Below are positions 1-9,373 of a DNA stretch of 64,000 nucleotides, piece after piece. Source of the DNA: Phytomonas francai (lineage: Eukaryota; Euglenozoa; Kinetoplastea; Trypanosomatida; Trypanosomatidae); assembly GCA_001766655.1 (NCBI GenBank), contig MJCC01000011.1, forward strand, positions 540,167-604,166, given 5' to 3'. Under the pieces are notes generated by a model. The model had not been told where the DNA came from, ran no database searches, and saw nothing but the letters and a program-made list of their open reading frames with translations. Every line of letters begins with the position of its first letter. Within the stretch, counting starts at the first letter, position 1. Both the position numbers and the translations under genes were made by a program.

Positions 1-200
1 GTGGGATGGAGGGGGGGACGGGCCCCGCCGGGCCCCGCCGCCGGCAGGCCGTGGAGCTGCACGAGGAGGCGGTGCAGCGCGACGAGTTGGCCGCCGGCGC
101 CCCGCGGGAGGGCGCGCGGGGGGTCCGCGTCGGCGCGATCGCCGCCGGGGAACTCCCCTGGTAGCCCGATCGGCAGGGCGTCGATGGTGAAGCACTCCAT
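1..200 (-). CDS. Partial unknown protein, 5' end only, runs off left edge
   Basis: Reading the minus strand from the ATG at 200 gives 66 uninterrupted codons to the window edge, starting MECFTIDALPIGLPG and rich in Gly, Pro, Ala and Leu. Almost every codon ends in C or G, the same bias seen in the GC-rich coding parts of neighbouring genes, and the base composition falls sharply just upstream of the ATG. This ATG is the first one in the roughly 200 bases between this gene and the end of the phospholipase-B-like gene. It is the next gene downstream in the minus-strand cluster. The product is not recognised; too little is visible for a domain call. Confidence 0.6.
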   Translation of the reverse strand, partial: MECFTIDALPIGLPGEFPGGDRADADPPRALPRGAGGQLVALHRLLVQLHGLPAAGPGGARPPLHP

Positions 201-400
201 CGGCAGCCGCGTTCGCGGATGAGGATTCGTGAAGGTGGGGCTCGCGCTGTGCTTCGTTCCTTCGGGACACGTGATTCCTCGCTAGGGTATACCAAGTTTC
301 TGCTGGATTCCCAATGGTGTCGCTTTTTCTGCGGCTATATCGTTTTTTTTTCTTTTTTGCCTTAAGAATTATGGAACTACTCGCTCGTGTAACGTGTCGC
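201..400. other. Spacer between two minus-strand genes
   Basis: About 200 bases of mixed composition with an A-rich run on the minus strand (complement of the T-rich run at 341-358). It presumably holds the 3' UTR of the phospholipase-B-like gene and the leader of the next gene. No coding signal seen. Confidence 0.5.
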
Positions 401-2642
401 TCACCACGTCGTCAACAAGGGAAGCCACAAGTGAAAGTGGAAAGGAAAACGATGTGCGTCTTTTTGATGCGAGGGACACTTTTTTATGAGAGTCGAACAT
501 GAAAAGGGCCCTGTTCCAGAGTCCATGAGACTCTGCACACCCAGAATATAGAATTTGAAGCAGGATACCCATAATAATAATAAAAATATCAATAATAATA
601 AGAAATCACATTGCAAAAGACACATGGAATGGAGAAAAGTAAAACCCCCCAAAGGAAGCACACGTAACGAGCGCTTTATATCAGCATCTAACCCCATCCA
701 TGAAGCGGGGAATCCTATCGGCGGCGTTGAGTTCGCCCTATCTTTCTGTTTCGTTATTAGCCTGCGCACGTGAAGAAGAACCACATTTATCAGGAAAAAC
801 GCGCCCGCCGCCAACACCACTCCGCGCGTCGCGGCAGTGCCGTGATCGTCCCTGTTAAAGTCGTCGCTGGGAACGGGGCCGTTTATGATAAAGCGCACGG
901 AGGTGAACCCGGAGACCTCGGGCAGCGCACGCGTGGAAAAGCCGAACGCCGCTGCGGCTGCCGAGAGGTTAAACGGTGGGGGCGGATTACCGTCAACGCC
1001 TGCGGAGGGGCCGTTAACGGCGTAGGTGATGAAGACGGCTTTCCGCCGCGGGAGAGGACGGTCAGGCGACTCCCGCCGGTGCGCGTGCAGCCCCCGCTAG
1101 GAGCCAACGTTGGCGTCCATCGCGGCTTGATTTCGTTGGCCGAGGGCGCGGTGGCAGGGGCCGTAGGCTTCGCGTCCGCCAGGGGGGTTGAGGTCGCCGC
1201 GCCCCGCGATCGTGAGGAGGGCGCTCGCGGGCGGGGGGGGGGGCAGGTCATGCCGTCGGGGCCGGCGCCTGCGCAGTTGTGGATGCGCGAGAGCGGGTCC
1301 GTCGGGAACGCCGCGTAGCGCAGCAGGCGCTGGGGGCCCGCGATGTCCCGCACGGCACGCTGCTCCCGCGATGAAATACGAAACCGCGCACTGGCGTCGA
1401 AGGCGTAGAGGTCGGGCCCGAGATCCCGGCAGCGCGCCGCCGCCCGGGAGCGCGCGTAAACGCGGCGGAGGCGGGGAACCCTGGAGCTGCAGTAATAGCT
1501 GCTCGAGCCAAGCTCCGCGGTCAAATCGGCGGCCGCGATGCCGTCGTCTTCGTTGTCGCTGTTCACTGGCGTCGTCGTCGTGTTCGCTTCGCCCTCGTTC
1601 GGCGGCGGCGGCGGCGGCGGCTTGACCAGCCAGAGCATTCCCTTCGGCAGCGGTGGCGCGAGCCCGGCGGCGGATTCCACCGCGCTCACGTTCAGCACCA
1701 GCCACTGCGCGTTTCCGGTCCCACTGTTATATTTTTTAAACCGCCACCACGATCGACTACAGCCCTCCACCGTCGTGTTTTCACTTCCCGCGAGCGCGTT
1801 CGCGAGCATGGTCCGAAAAAAGGCAGGAACACCGCGCGGGGGCAGGGTGGCGTAGAGCGATTCGTTGTAGACGCCGATGTCGGTTTTCATCACTGCCAGC
1901 CGCTCGTGCGTGAGGTACCACCCCTTCCGAGGTGTGCATAAGGCCCGGGGCGCTGCTCATCGTGATGAACTCCTGCTTTCCGCTCGTGGTGGAAACCTCA
2001 AGGCGGTAGGATTTGTAGTGCCGGAGGAGGGACTGGAAGCCGGACCAGGCGGCGTGGCCGAAGAGGAAATCCTCGCCGGCGAGGAGCTTCACGACGGCCT
2101 CGCCCGGCCGCATTGTAGCCCTCGACGAGGCCGCCGAGGAGGGCCAGGAGACCGCGGAGCTGCGCGGCGTAGGCCACAGCCTCGGCGCCCTTTTCAGCCG
2201 TCGGGCCGGCAGCCAACTCGCTCAGGAAGTCGACCCGCCGCCGCACCCACTCGCCGGCCTCGGGGAGGACGCGAAGGAGCTCGCCGAGCCCGGCGGCCCA
2301 CGCACTCCGCAGCTGCTCGCGCAGGCATGCGTGCGTGGCGTAGCCCTCGGCGTATCCCGCGGCGCGGTAGGCAATCGCGAGAACCGCGGGGTCGTACGCG
2401 GGGCTGCCGTCGGGCGGCTTGATGAAGGAGGGGTCGAACGCGACCTCGACCGTGTCCCACCCGTTTTCGTACAAAGACGCCCGGACCACCACCGAGGCGG
2501 CCGCGGCGCCAAAGAAAACATCGTCGGTGGCCCACAACGCATCCGTCATGGCGTTATATCGCACAACAACGGTCATGTGAACCTCTGCCACGGTCGATGA
2601 GAAGAGAAAGGAGCCACAAAGTGAATCACGACAAGAAACCAT
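401..2642 (-). pseudogene. Phospholipase B-like (PLBD/lamina-ancestor family) gene with broken reading frame
   Basis: The family consists of secreted or lysosomal Ntn-hydrolase-fold proteins. Family landmarks appear in the right order but in different minus frames. At 2642-2110: an N-terminal region with YENGWDTVEVAF, YRAAGYAEGYATH and LVEGYNA. At about 2110-1930: KLLAGEDFLFGHAAWSGFQ and the SSAPG loop. At about 1925-1250: VYNESLYATLP, FFRTMLANALAGS and FKKYNSGTGNAQWLVLN. At about 1250-1097: GRGDLNPPGG and AAMDANVGS, then TAG. At about 1050-860: the domain end, PPFNLS through SGFTSVRFIING. One break lies at a G run near 1922 and another at a C run near 1240, so single-base indels, real or from assembly, are likely. 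A hydrophobic segment (VVLAAGAFFLINVVLL, about 815-770) follows the domain and the frame stays open to 401; the last part reads like noncoding sequence. The expected nucleophile Cys after the N-terminal region is not visible, but a frame break falls exactly there. Confidence 0.7.
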
Positions 2643-3095
2643 GACCACACAGGAGAAACGCGACCTGCAGGCATGGCAGAACTATCATCCGCGGTTGGTA
2701 AGATAGGAAATAAAAAGAATAAACAAAACTTTTTTTATCAGAATGTGTCACAAAGTAGAGTGTATAAATGTACCTACAAAAGATTCGGCGAATAACACCG
2801 TACGTTCCTCAAAAATTCGTACCTGTTAAAGAAGGAGGGGATAGATGTGCAATTGTTTCTACCATTCTTTTTGATAATAATAATAATAGTTTTTTTTTCC
2901 TAGCACGAAGGCTGGACGTGCGTATTACATAGATCCACCTAGAAACTTCCTCGAGAACAACTTTATACAGTCGACGCAGTGCATATTACCGGTCTACCAC
3001 AGGTATATTATATATATGTATATATATATATATATATATATAATTCCGACTCACCTGTGACTTTTATTTTTCTGTTCTTCATCAGGCACATGCAA
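2643..3095. other. Spacer, AT-rich
   Basis: About 450 bases between the small membrane protein and the phospholipase-B-like gene. It holds an (AAT)-type run near 2875, a T run near 2890 and the TA microsatellite listed separately. No coding signal or RNA gene seen. Confidence 0.6.
3004..3042. repeat. (TA)n microsatellite
   Basis: Nearly pure alternating TA of about 39 bases, just downstream (minus-strand sense) of the small membrane protein gene. One of several TA runs in spacers of this window. Confidence 0.95.
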
Positions 3096-3440
3096 TCAGT
3101 CTAAAGCGACCTTGTACTGCATTTCTATATCCTTTGTCAAAGATAATTCGATATCTTTGTGACGCCACACCGCTGCGAGTCTATTCTGACCTACTCTCCA
3201 CGCTACTAGCAGCTCCCGCATAAGGAAGAGTATAAAGATGTGAAACCCGGCGATAGGGATAATCTGCTCCTGGAAGCGTCTCTTCCCGATAAAACCGAGC
3301 ATAAACACCATGGTCGCTAGGAAGCCGAAAAAAATGCCAGGGATGTGGCGGAAAACCTTGAGGAGGGTGGGGAGGTGCTTGAGGAGCTGAGCCATGTCAG
3401 GGGCTCCACTCTCCCCGAACGGAGATTTTCCAGGACGCAT
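3096..3440 (-). CDS. Small protein with two hydrophobic segments, unknown function
   Basis: A 114-residue protein if the ATG at 3440 is used; a second ATG at 3395 would give 99 residues starting MAQLLKHLPTLLK. Two hydrophobic stretches are visible, HIPGIFFGFLATMVFMLGFI and, after a short basic loop (GKRRFQEQ), IIPIAGFHIFILFLMRELLV. The charged C-terminal tail ends in QYKVALD. The layout suggests a small integral membrane protein, possibly an accessory subunit of a mitochondrial complex, but that is a guess. Codons are mixed rather than GC3-saturated. It lies between the PPR-like gene and the phospholipase-B-like gene in the same cluster. Confidence 0.65.
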   Translation of the reverse strand: MRPGKSPFGESGAPDMAQLLKHLPTLLKVFRHIPGIFFGFLATMVFMLGFIGKRRFQEQIIPIAGFHIFILFLMRELLVAWRVGQNRLAAVWRHKDIELSLTKDIEMQYKVALD

Positions 3441-3730
3441 ACCACGGAGAGAAAAGTGTGTGTATATAGGACTACTATATGACAAGAATTAGGAAAGATA
3501 AGAAATACAATAACGCGGGGAAAATCGGCATACAGGCTTCAGACCCCCTCCCCAACGATAGTAAAAAAGACCCGAGTTTTTCTCAAAGTAACTTGCATCT
3601 TTTTCTTCCAAACCGCCCTACATTCTATCTTCTTTGCCTTCATAGCAAGCTTCAAGTACCTTTATTCACGGAGGTAAGTCATCCTCCTTACTACCACACC
3701 GTTATGATAGCCACCCCTTCGCTAACCATC

Positions 3731-5752
3731 TCACACTTCCTGAAGCCACAATATTCTAAAACGCCCGTTAAAGCGGTTTTTGCTTTCCTCCACCAGCCTC
3801 CCGCGAAAGGCGGCGGCATCATCAAAGAGCCTTTCTACAACCCCGTCAGTTGTTGCATTGGGCACTGTTTTGCGTTGTTGGATCTGCAGCGCACAGAAAT
3901 CCATCACACTGCGTAGCGTGATAATCATAGCCTCCCAGCACTCAAACTCCGGCTCTAGTCCGAGTTTCTCATGTTCCGCCATGAACCTCTCCATGTCCTC
4001 ATAAAGTTCGCGCACGCAGCGCAGAATACTCCCCCACACTTCGTACGAGAGGCTGTCGGGGAAAAAGATCTCGTCGTCATCCGTATTATTACTATGACCG
4101 GCAGGCTCACCCGAGGAATGCGATGGGGTAAAGGTGGAAGGGGAGGGTGCGGTGTCCTCGCCGACGGCGTGGATGGCATACGCCGCCTCGAGGCTTCCGT
4201 AGCGCTGCCCCATTGCCGCGGTCCGCAAAAGCACAGCGAGGCCGGTAAACACCTCCATCCGATCCTGAAAAGGGCGTGCGCTCTTGTCTATTCTTCTACG
4301 GTTCTCGACCTCTTCCTTATCAATGCGCAGGACTTCTGTTTTCTCGATAAGCCGCTTTGCGTCCTCCCAGCGGAGCTGGAGCGCGTCAGCGGTTCGCTGA
4401 GGCTCGAGCGGCGCTGGGCGGGGCCGCGGGTCGTCGCCCTCGTGGAGAGCGTCGGCCCCGGTATCCTTCGCCGGGGCCTCCCCCGAGCCTCCCAGGAGTG
4501 CCTGGAAGGGGGGAAAGTTGTTGTGGTCGTCAGGGCAGAGCCGCCGCCGGCCCCAGAGGTTGCGGCTCGCGAGGTACCGCCCGACGACCCTGCCATCGAC
4601 CGCCGCGCGGAGCTGCTGCCAGAGCCGGCGGTAGGCGACTTCCCCGGCGGCGGCGGAGCCCCGCAGGGCGTACCGCAGGAGCCGGATGGCGTCCTCCTCG
4701 CGCCGCCCCCGCGGCCCCCGCGCGAACTTCACAATGTCCATCAGCTGCGCGAGGAGGTCGGCCGTGTAGAGGACACCGGACGCCGTGAGCATCGTGAGGA
4801 GGGCGAGGTAGACGCGGCGCTCGGAGACGGGCCGGGGGTCGTGCAGGGGGGCCCCAACCAGCCGCCCGACCGCCGCCAGGACGACCCCGCAGACCGCGGC
4901 GTCCTCGAAGTCGTCGACGTTGACGTCGACATCGCTGGCCCCTTTGGGTCCCGCGGCCCGCGCGGGCGGCCGCCGCATCACCCCCCCGACGAATGGGACG
5001 CGGAGGCCGAGCGCGGGGACGTCCAGCGCCGGCGCCTCCGCCGGGACGAACTCCCAGAGGAAGTCGTGCACCCCCTTCAGGAGGGCCTCCGCGGAGTCCA
5101 CGACGGCGAGGTAGCGTGCGCAGACGGCCGGCCCCAGCCCCGCGTCCAGCCGCCTGAGGTTCCCCCGCACCCGCGCGAGCTGCGCGGCGAGGAGGGGGTC
5201 GACGGCCCGCCCGCCCAGCCGCGCGATCTCGTCGTCGGCGATGCCGCGGTAGAGCGCGACGAGGCGGCGCCGCTGGGCCTCGCGCCACTCCGCAGGCTTC
5301 CCGGCGCCGTGCTCGAGGACGGTCTGGAGCGTCTCCACCGCGCCCACGTCCGCCCGCGCGCCGAGGCCGACGAGCTCGTCGAAGAGCCGGAAGACGTCCT
5401 CGACGTCGACCTGGCCGTCCCGCGCGGCGCGGGCGAGGAGGAGGCTGAGCGTGTCCCCGTCCACGCCGACCCCGCGCGCGCGCATCTCCGTGTAGAGCGC
5501 GAGCGCGCCCGCGAGGCTGTCCGCGGCGCGGAGGGCGCCGTTGTACGCGTAGGCGAGGTTGCGCCGCGAGTACTGCAGCCACTCGCGCGGCGTGCGTGGC
5601 TCGAGGCCGACGGCCCACCGCTTCGCCGGCCACTGCCGCCGCGCGGCGACGTCGACGGCGAAGCTGTCCGGGGCGTTCGCGTTGTGCCGGGCGGGGTCCC
5701 ACGCGCCGCGTGGGATGCTCCCCGCCAGCACCACCCCCCCGCGTCGCAGCAT
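3731..5752 (-). CDS. PPR-like helical-repeat protein, probably mitochondrial
   Basis: A 673-residue protein from the ATG at 5752. The frame stays open upstream to about 6091 but without an ATG and through a minisatellite, so that part is taken as leader. The N-terminus MLRRGGVVLAGSIPRGAW has no acidic residue and several Arg, like a mitochondrial targeting sequence. A helical-repeat segment near residues 65-150 (AYNGALRAADSLAGALALYTEM, then a GVGVDGDTLSLLLARAARDG turn) resembles a pentatricopeptide unit. The C-terminal third is acidic and less GC-rich. PPR proteins of kinetoplastids usually bind RNA in mitochondrial ribosomes or processing complexes; that role is inferred from the fold only. 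The centre (about 4400-5740) is extremely GC-rich and produces a long false antisense reading frame. Confidence 0.7.
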   Translation of the reverse strand: MLRRGGVVLAGSIPRGAWDPARHNANAPDSFAVDVAARRQWPAKRWAVGLEPRTPREWLQYSRRNLAYAYNGALRAADSLAGALALYTEMRARGVGVDGDTLSLLLARAARDGQVDVEDVFRLFDELVGLGARADVGAVETLQTVLEHGAGKPAEWREAQRRRLVALYRGIADDEIARLGGRAVDPLLAAQLARVRGNLRRLDAGLGPAVCARYLAVVDSAEALLKGVHDFLWEFVPAEAPALDVPALGLRVPFVGGVMRRPPARAAGPKGASDVDVNVDDFEDAAVCGVVLAAVGRLVGAPLHDPRPVSERRVYLALLTMLTASGVLYTADLLAQLMDIVKFARGPRGRREEDAIRLLRYALRGSAAAGEVAYRRLWQQLRAAVDGRVVGRYLASRNLWGRRRLCPDDHNNFPPFQALLGGSGEAPAKDTGADALHEGDDPRPRPAPLEPQRTADALQLRWEDAKRLIEKTEVLRIDKEEVENRRRIDKSARPFQDRMEVFTGLAVLLRTAAMGQRYGSLEAAYAIHAVGEDTAPSPSTFTPSHSSGEPAGHSNNTDDDEIFFPDSLSYEVWGSILRCVRELYEDMERFMAEHEKLGLEPEFECWEAMIITLRSVMDFCALQIQQRKTVPNATTDGVVERLFDDAAAFRGRLVEESKNRFNGRFRILWLQEV

Positions 5753-6471
5753 GACACAGAAACGGGCGCGGGGAGGGGAAAGGACACGGAAAAGAGAAAC
5801 GAAAGTGACGGAGAAGACAAGGAGGAGACAAGGAAGAGTGACGGAGGAGACAAGGAGGAGACAAGGAAGAGTGACGGAGGAGAAAAGGAGGAGGGAGGCG
5901 AGGGACGAGGGACGACCACGCCGCGCGCGAATCCAACGACAAGTCTGACGCGGCGAGGAGGGAGCGGGGGGGCGCGTAGGGGGGCCTCCTTTGGGAATTT
6001 CACTCGGTATGTGGGACGCAGCTAACGGTGTGGTCGGCAAACGAAAGAGGGGAGAAGAAAAGAGGGAGAGGAGAAGCACGGTGAGAGTCACCCACAGACA
6101 CGTGTCGGCTCGTTTTCGGCGTCTGCGAGGTGGACGCCGAAGGCGAATAAGGACAACCGCATGCAGGGGGTATGGAGGGAGGTGGAATCATTTTCGTAAC
6201 TCGAATACTTATTACCAGGGGTCGAATTCCTTTATAATATACAATATGTTTCGCTCTGATTCTAACCGTCGCCGCTCATAAAAAATATCTAAATAAATAA
6301 ATGGGAGTTCATGAATGTAAAGGGATCGATTGGGCGGGAGACAATAATAGCCACTCCGTAGTTATAATCCCTACCTACCCCTCATCAAATACGCAGATTA
6401 TATTCTGCAAAAAAATAATAGTAAAGCAAAGATATATCTACATATTTGTTGCTACACAAGGGGGTAAATGC
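5753..6471. other. Spacer and 5' leader of the PPR-like gene
   Basis: About 720 bases. The part next to the ATG is purine-rich on the plus strand (pyrimidine-rich in transcript sense) and contains a 33-bp minisatellite; the rest is AT-rich. No ATG-initiated coding region with protein-like composition is seen. Confidence 0.6.
5804..5895. repeat. 33-bp minisatellite, about 2.8 copies
   Basis: Copies begin at 5804, 5837 and 5870 with a period of exactly 33 bases; each holds two GAGACAAGGA-type sub-units and one AGTGACGGAG. The first copy differs by one base and the third is degenerate and partial. In transcript sense this is a pyrimidine-rich repeat inside the leader of the PPR-like gene, 50-140 bases upstream of its ATG. 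Confidence 0.9.
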
Positions 6472-7322
6472 CTAGAGGATGTGGCGTCCGCGGCTTAGGT
6501 CCTTCTGATAGTTCCCAGGTATGGAGAAGCGCAGAATGTGGTAGGTTTCCTTCAATTTCTTTACAATTTTGCGTGAGAAACTTTCCGACCCCTCGTTCGG
6601 CGCGGTACTTTCTTGATTCTTGTCATCTAAGGATTCAATGGTAGTAAGATTCATCGTAGCCTGCCGCGGCGGCGTGGCTTTCCTTCCAGAAGACGATTTG
6701 GAGCGAGAAAGCTCTTCGGCCTGGCATCGATAGCGCAATGCAAGGGCGGTTTGCAGAACGCGCGCGGCCGGCGTGCTCCCCGCGTATAATTGGTTAACCG
6801 CATCAAAAGCCAATATCCCCTCACCAAGTAATTCGCAGGAGCGCTTAAACGACGGTTTCGGCAACCGAATAATTTCTACCGCGTCACCAACAGCATCCAC
6901 AACCACCATTAATCTCGCTCGGGCGTTCAAAGTAATGGATTTCACCGGCCGTGAATTATAGCTGCAGAAGCTCGCGATCAGACTACCAGAGGGCAGCTCC
7001 AGTGCGAAGAGCAGACCATCTTTACAGCTCACGGCAAGGAGGTTATTATGCAAATAAAGGTTTTTTATGGCCGTTGGAGACGAGAAAATACACCGCCCTA
7101 CTGGCATTCTCTCCGTGGTTTTATGAACCCCGCCCAATTCACCTTTCCCAGGGGAGAAAGGTGTAATAAGAAAGAGCTCCACGCCTCGCGCAGCCACGCA
7201 AAGTTCGCCATCTACAGCAATGGCCGCAATTTGTTGTTGAGAAGAGCTCGGTAGAGCGTAAAAGCGTAACGGAGAGGCGCTTTCTGAAGCCTCCGTGATG
7301 CTGAGAAACCGCGCTTGCAAGC

Positions 7323-7354
<32 letters not shown>

Positions 7355-8394
7355 GCATTATTGTCTCTATTATTACTACTGCTGGCGTATATAAAGAACA
7401 GCTGTGGGATATCGACGTCGGGTGTGTGCAGCATTGCGTATGACGGCAAGAACAACCAATCGATAAAGCGAGGCTGACAGAGGGCAAAAGCAACCTGACG
7501 AGAAAGCATTGTGGTAGTCGTATTAGTAGTTCCTTCAGAGAGCAGCCTCCGCCGTCGCTTTTCACTTCTATTTCCTTCACCTTTGCAGTACCACCACGCG
7601 TAGACCACGCCATCCGCGCCTAAGGTAACAAAGCCAAGGTTCTCTAGCCCCCCCTCCCCTCCTCCTTCTTTTTCTGGGGAGGCGTAGATTGCATGCACGC
7701 TAACAACTGGGCAATCGTGCGCGATAAAGCTTAGAAGATAGGCATTCTCAGAGAAGACGCTGACACGGCCGTCCTCACCGCCGACAATGCCACGCGGATA
7801 TGAATATTCGCGGTATTTCAACAATAAAGGGCCTCCACCACCTTCTCCTTTTCCGCCTTCGCTTTCTCTTCTTCCTTTTCCGCAAGGAATACGACAGGCG
7901 TAGCTGACCTCAAGCGAAATCAATGCTGCGCAGCTCGCCATACCGAGCGCAGCAGTACTAAATGAATAGGACGAGGGCAATGCGCTATTATGACTACTCC
8001 AACTATTTCCATTGCTATTGATACATTGAAGGAAGGAAGGTGATCGTCGTTTACTGCGTAAATCGAAAAAAACAACGTCGCTCGTTCGGAGGACGACAAC
8101 GGCAACTTCCACCCGCGCGCTGAGCAGCTCAAAAAGCGATTCGGAACGTTGTGATCTGGAGGGGCCTTCTGTTGTCGTTCGACAAGGCGGTGCTTTCACT
8201 GCAGAATAAACGGATTCAGCATTACCTTTTCGCTCCGTCTGAGGTCCGTTTACGATGTCACGGGTTCGCCGGTAGGGCGCCCAGTCAAAGAGCGAGGTGA
8301 GTGCGCAAAAGATGGCGTTTTGCTCAGGCAACAAGGGCAGGAAAAGCGAATCAAGACTTGCCGTTGGGGAGCCCGCCATCGAGGCAAGGCCCAT
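6472..8394 (-). CDS. Large beta-propeller-like (WD40-related) protein, unknown function
   Basis: A 640-residue protein from the ATG at 8394 (another ATG at 8379 would remove five residues). Several segments look like degenerate WD/beta-propeller blades: GIVGGEDGRVSVFS followed by AHDCPVVSVHAIY, then GFVTLGADGVVYAWW, and near residue 480 NNLLAVSCKDGLLFALEL with a following VVDAVGDAVEIIRLP. A run of Asn encoded by an (ATT/AAT) microsatellite interrupts the propeller near residue 350. Low-complexity Gly/Glu inserts occur around residues 165-180 and 240. The C-terminal 90 residues are basic and probably flexible. Propeller proteins of this type scaffold complexes such as trafficking or ciliary machinery; the specific role is not recognisable. 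Confidence 0.65.
7323..7353. repeat. (ATT)n trinucleotide run inside a coding region
   Basis: About ten ATT units that read as a poly-Asn tract in the beta-propeller-like protein on the minus strand. Trinucleotide period keeps the frame open, so length changes would be tolerated. Confidence 0.95.
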
Positions 8395-8712
8395 CTCCCT
8401 GAAGCCTCTCACGTCTACCTTGCCCGGCTTCTCTCCTTGAGTATGTTAAGGAAGCTACGTAATATTAGATATCTATGTTAGTATTTGCAAGAGTCAGAGG
8501 ATGAGATGGGTGAAAAGAGTTTCTTAACCCCATTGAAAGGAAGCAGTAACTTCATCATTCTTCGGATAACCTTCGAAAGAGGTTTGCAGCGCTCATTTTT
8601 TTTCCTACATTTTGGCATTTAAAAAAATCAGAAAATAATTAGGTCGTGCATTTTCCTATTCGTAAAGGGGCGTGCTGGGTGCCCTCCTTCCCGCTGCGCG
8701 TGCGCTCGGGTT
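8395..8712. other. Spacer
   Basis: About 320 bases between P1 and the propeller-like gene, AT-rich in the middle with T and A runs around 8600-8640. In minus-strand sense this holds the P1 3' UTR and the leader of the next gene. Nothing else seen. Confidence 0.6.
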
Positions 8713-9036
8713 TTAGTCGAAGAGGTTGAATCCCATTTCGTCGTCGTCCTCCTCGACGGGCTTCTCTTCCTTCGCCTTTTCCTTCTCCGCGGCGGGGGCG
8801 GCAGCCTCAGCGGAGCTCGCCGCGGCCCGCGCTGGGGCCGCGCCGCCGGCGAAGTTGACGTTTCCGAGCAGCGCCGCGACGTCGGCGCCGGCGAGGGCCT
8901 GCGCGAAGGCGGCGGCCATGCAGGGGCTGACGGTCACGCCGGCCGCAGCGGCGACCGCGCGCAGGCTCTCGGCGTCGGCCTGGCCGCGCTCCTGCAGAAT
9001 AAGCGCCGCGTAGGCGCAGGCGAGCTGTTGGGTCAT
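8713..9036 (-). CDS. RPLP1: 60S acidic ribosomal protein P1
   Basis: A 107-residue protein starting MTQQLACAYAALILQERG at the ATG at 9036. It has the P1/P2 stalk architecture: an N-terminal helical dimerisation domain of about 60 residues, an Ala/Gly-rich hinge, an acidic-basic linker (EKEKAKEEKPVEEDDD) and the conserved tail DDEMGFNLFD, the family's elongation-factor-binding end. The LACAYAALIL start and the AAGVTVSP segment fit P1 rather than P2. Length is normal for P1. Codon use is strongly C/G-ending, as expected for a highly expressed gene here. It acts in the cytosolic ribosomal stalk. The open frame upstream to 9177 is leader, not coding. Confidence 0.93.
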   Translation of the reverse strand: MTQQLACAYAALILQERGQADAESLRAVAAAAGVTVSPCMAAAFAQALAGADVAALLGNVNFAGGAAPARAAASSAEAAAPAAEKEKAKEEKPVEEDDDEMGFNLFD

Positions 9037-9373
9037 GGCTGCGGGTGAGGGTGAAGAAGACAAGCGGGAATAGGCAAAGCTAAGACGAACAACACACGGA
9101 GCCCCAATAAGGGCACGCGCGGAAAAAGGAAAATGGGGGAGGGAAAGAGAGAATAGATCGGGGGGGGGACATTGCATGAGAGAGTATCAGAAAGCACGCA
9201 CACACACACAGATCTATCTATTAATGAAGTGGTTTAGGACCTTTAGTACACCCGCTAATAAACAGAATGGCCGCGGGATAAGATTCTCCCGACAACTTAA
9301 CACTTTTGACCCTTAGTATGAAATAAACTAAAAGAAGGAGGGTCCGGAAGAGCTTCTTTTTTTAAAGGGGGAC
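9037..9373. other. Spacer
   Basis: About 340 bases between the pseudouridine synthase stop and the P1 ATG. It includes a G run at 9160-9168 and a short (CA) run near 9200, which give pyrimidine- and GT-rich stretches in transcript sense. No gene seen. Confidence 0.55.

Noticed and set aside
883..1893. A single 336-codon minus-frame gene at the left end
   Set aside because: Only its first two thirds match the phospholipase-B-like family; the rest belongs to another frame, so it is a fragment of one broken gene.
3971..6025. 684-codon plus-strand frame opposite the PPR-like gene
   Set aside because: Arg/Pro/Glu/Val-rich shadow of a GC3-saturated gene; against cluster direction and without any domain.
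5753..6091. N-terminal extension of the PPR-like protein through the minisatellite
   Set aside because: No ATG in the extension and composition typical of a pyrimidine-rich leader.
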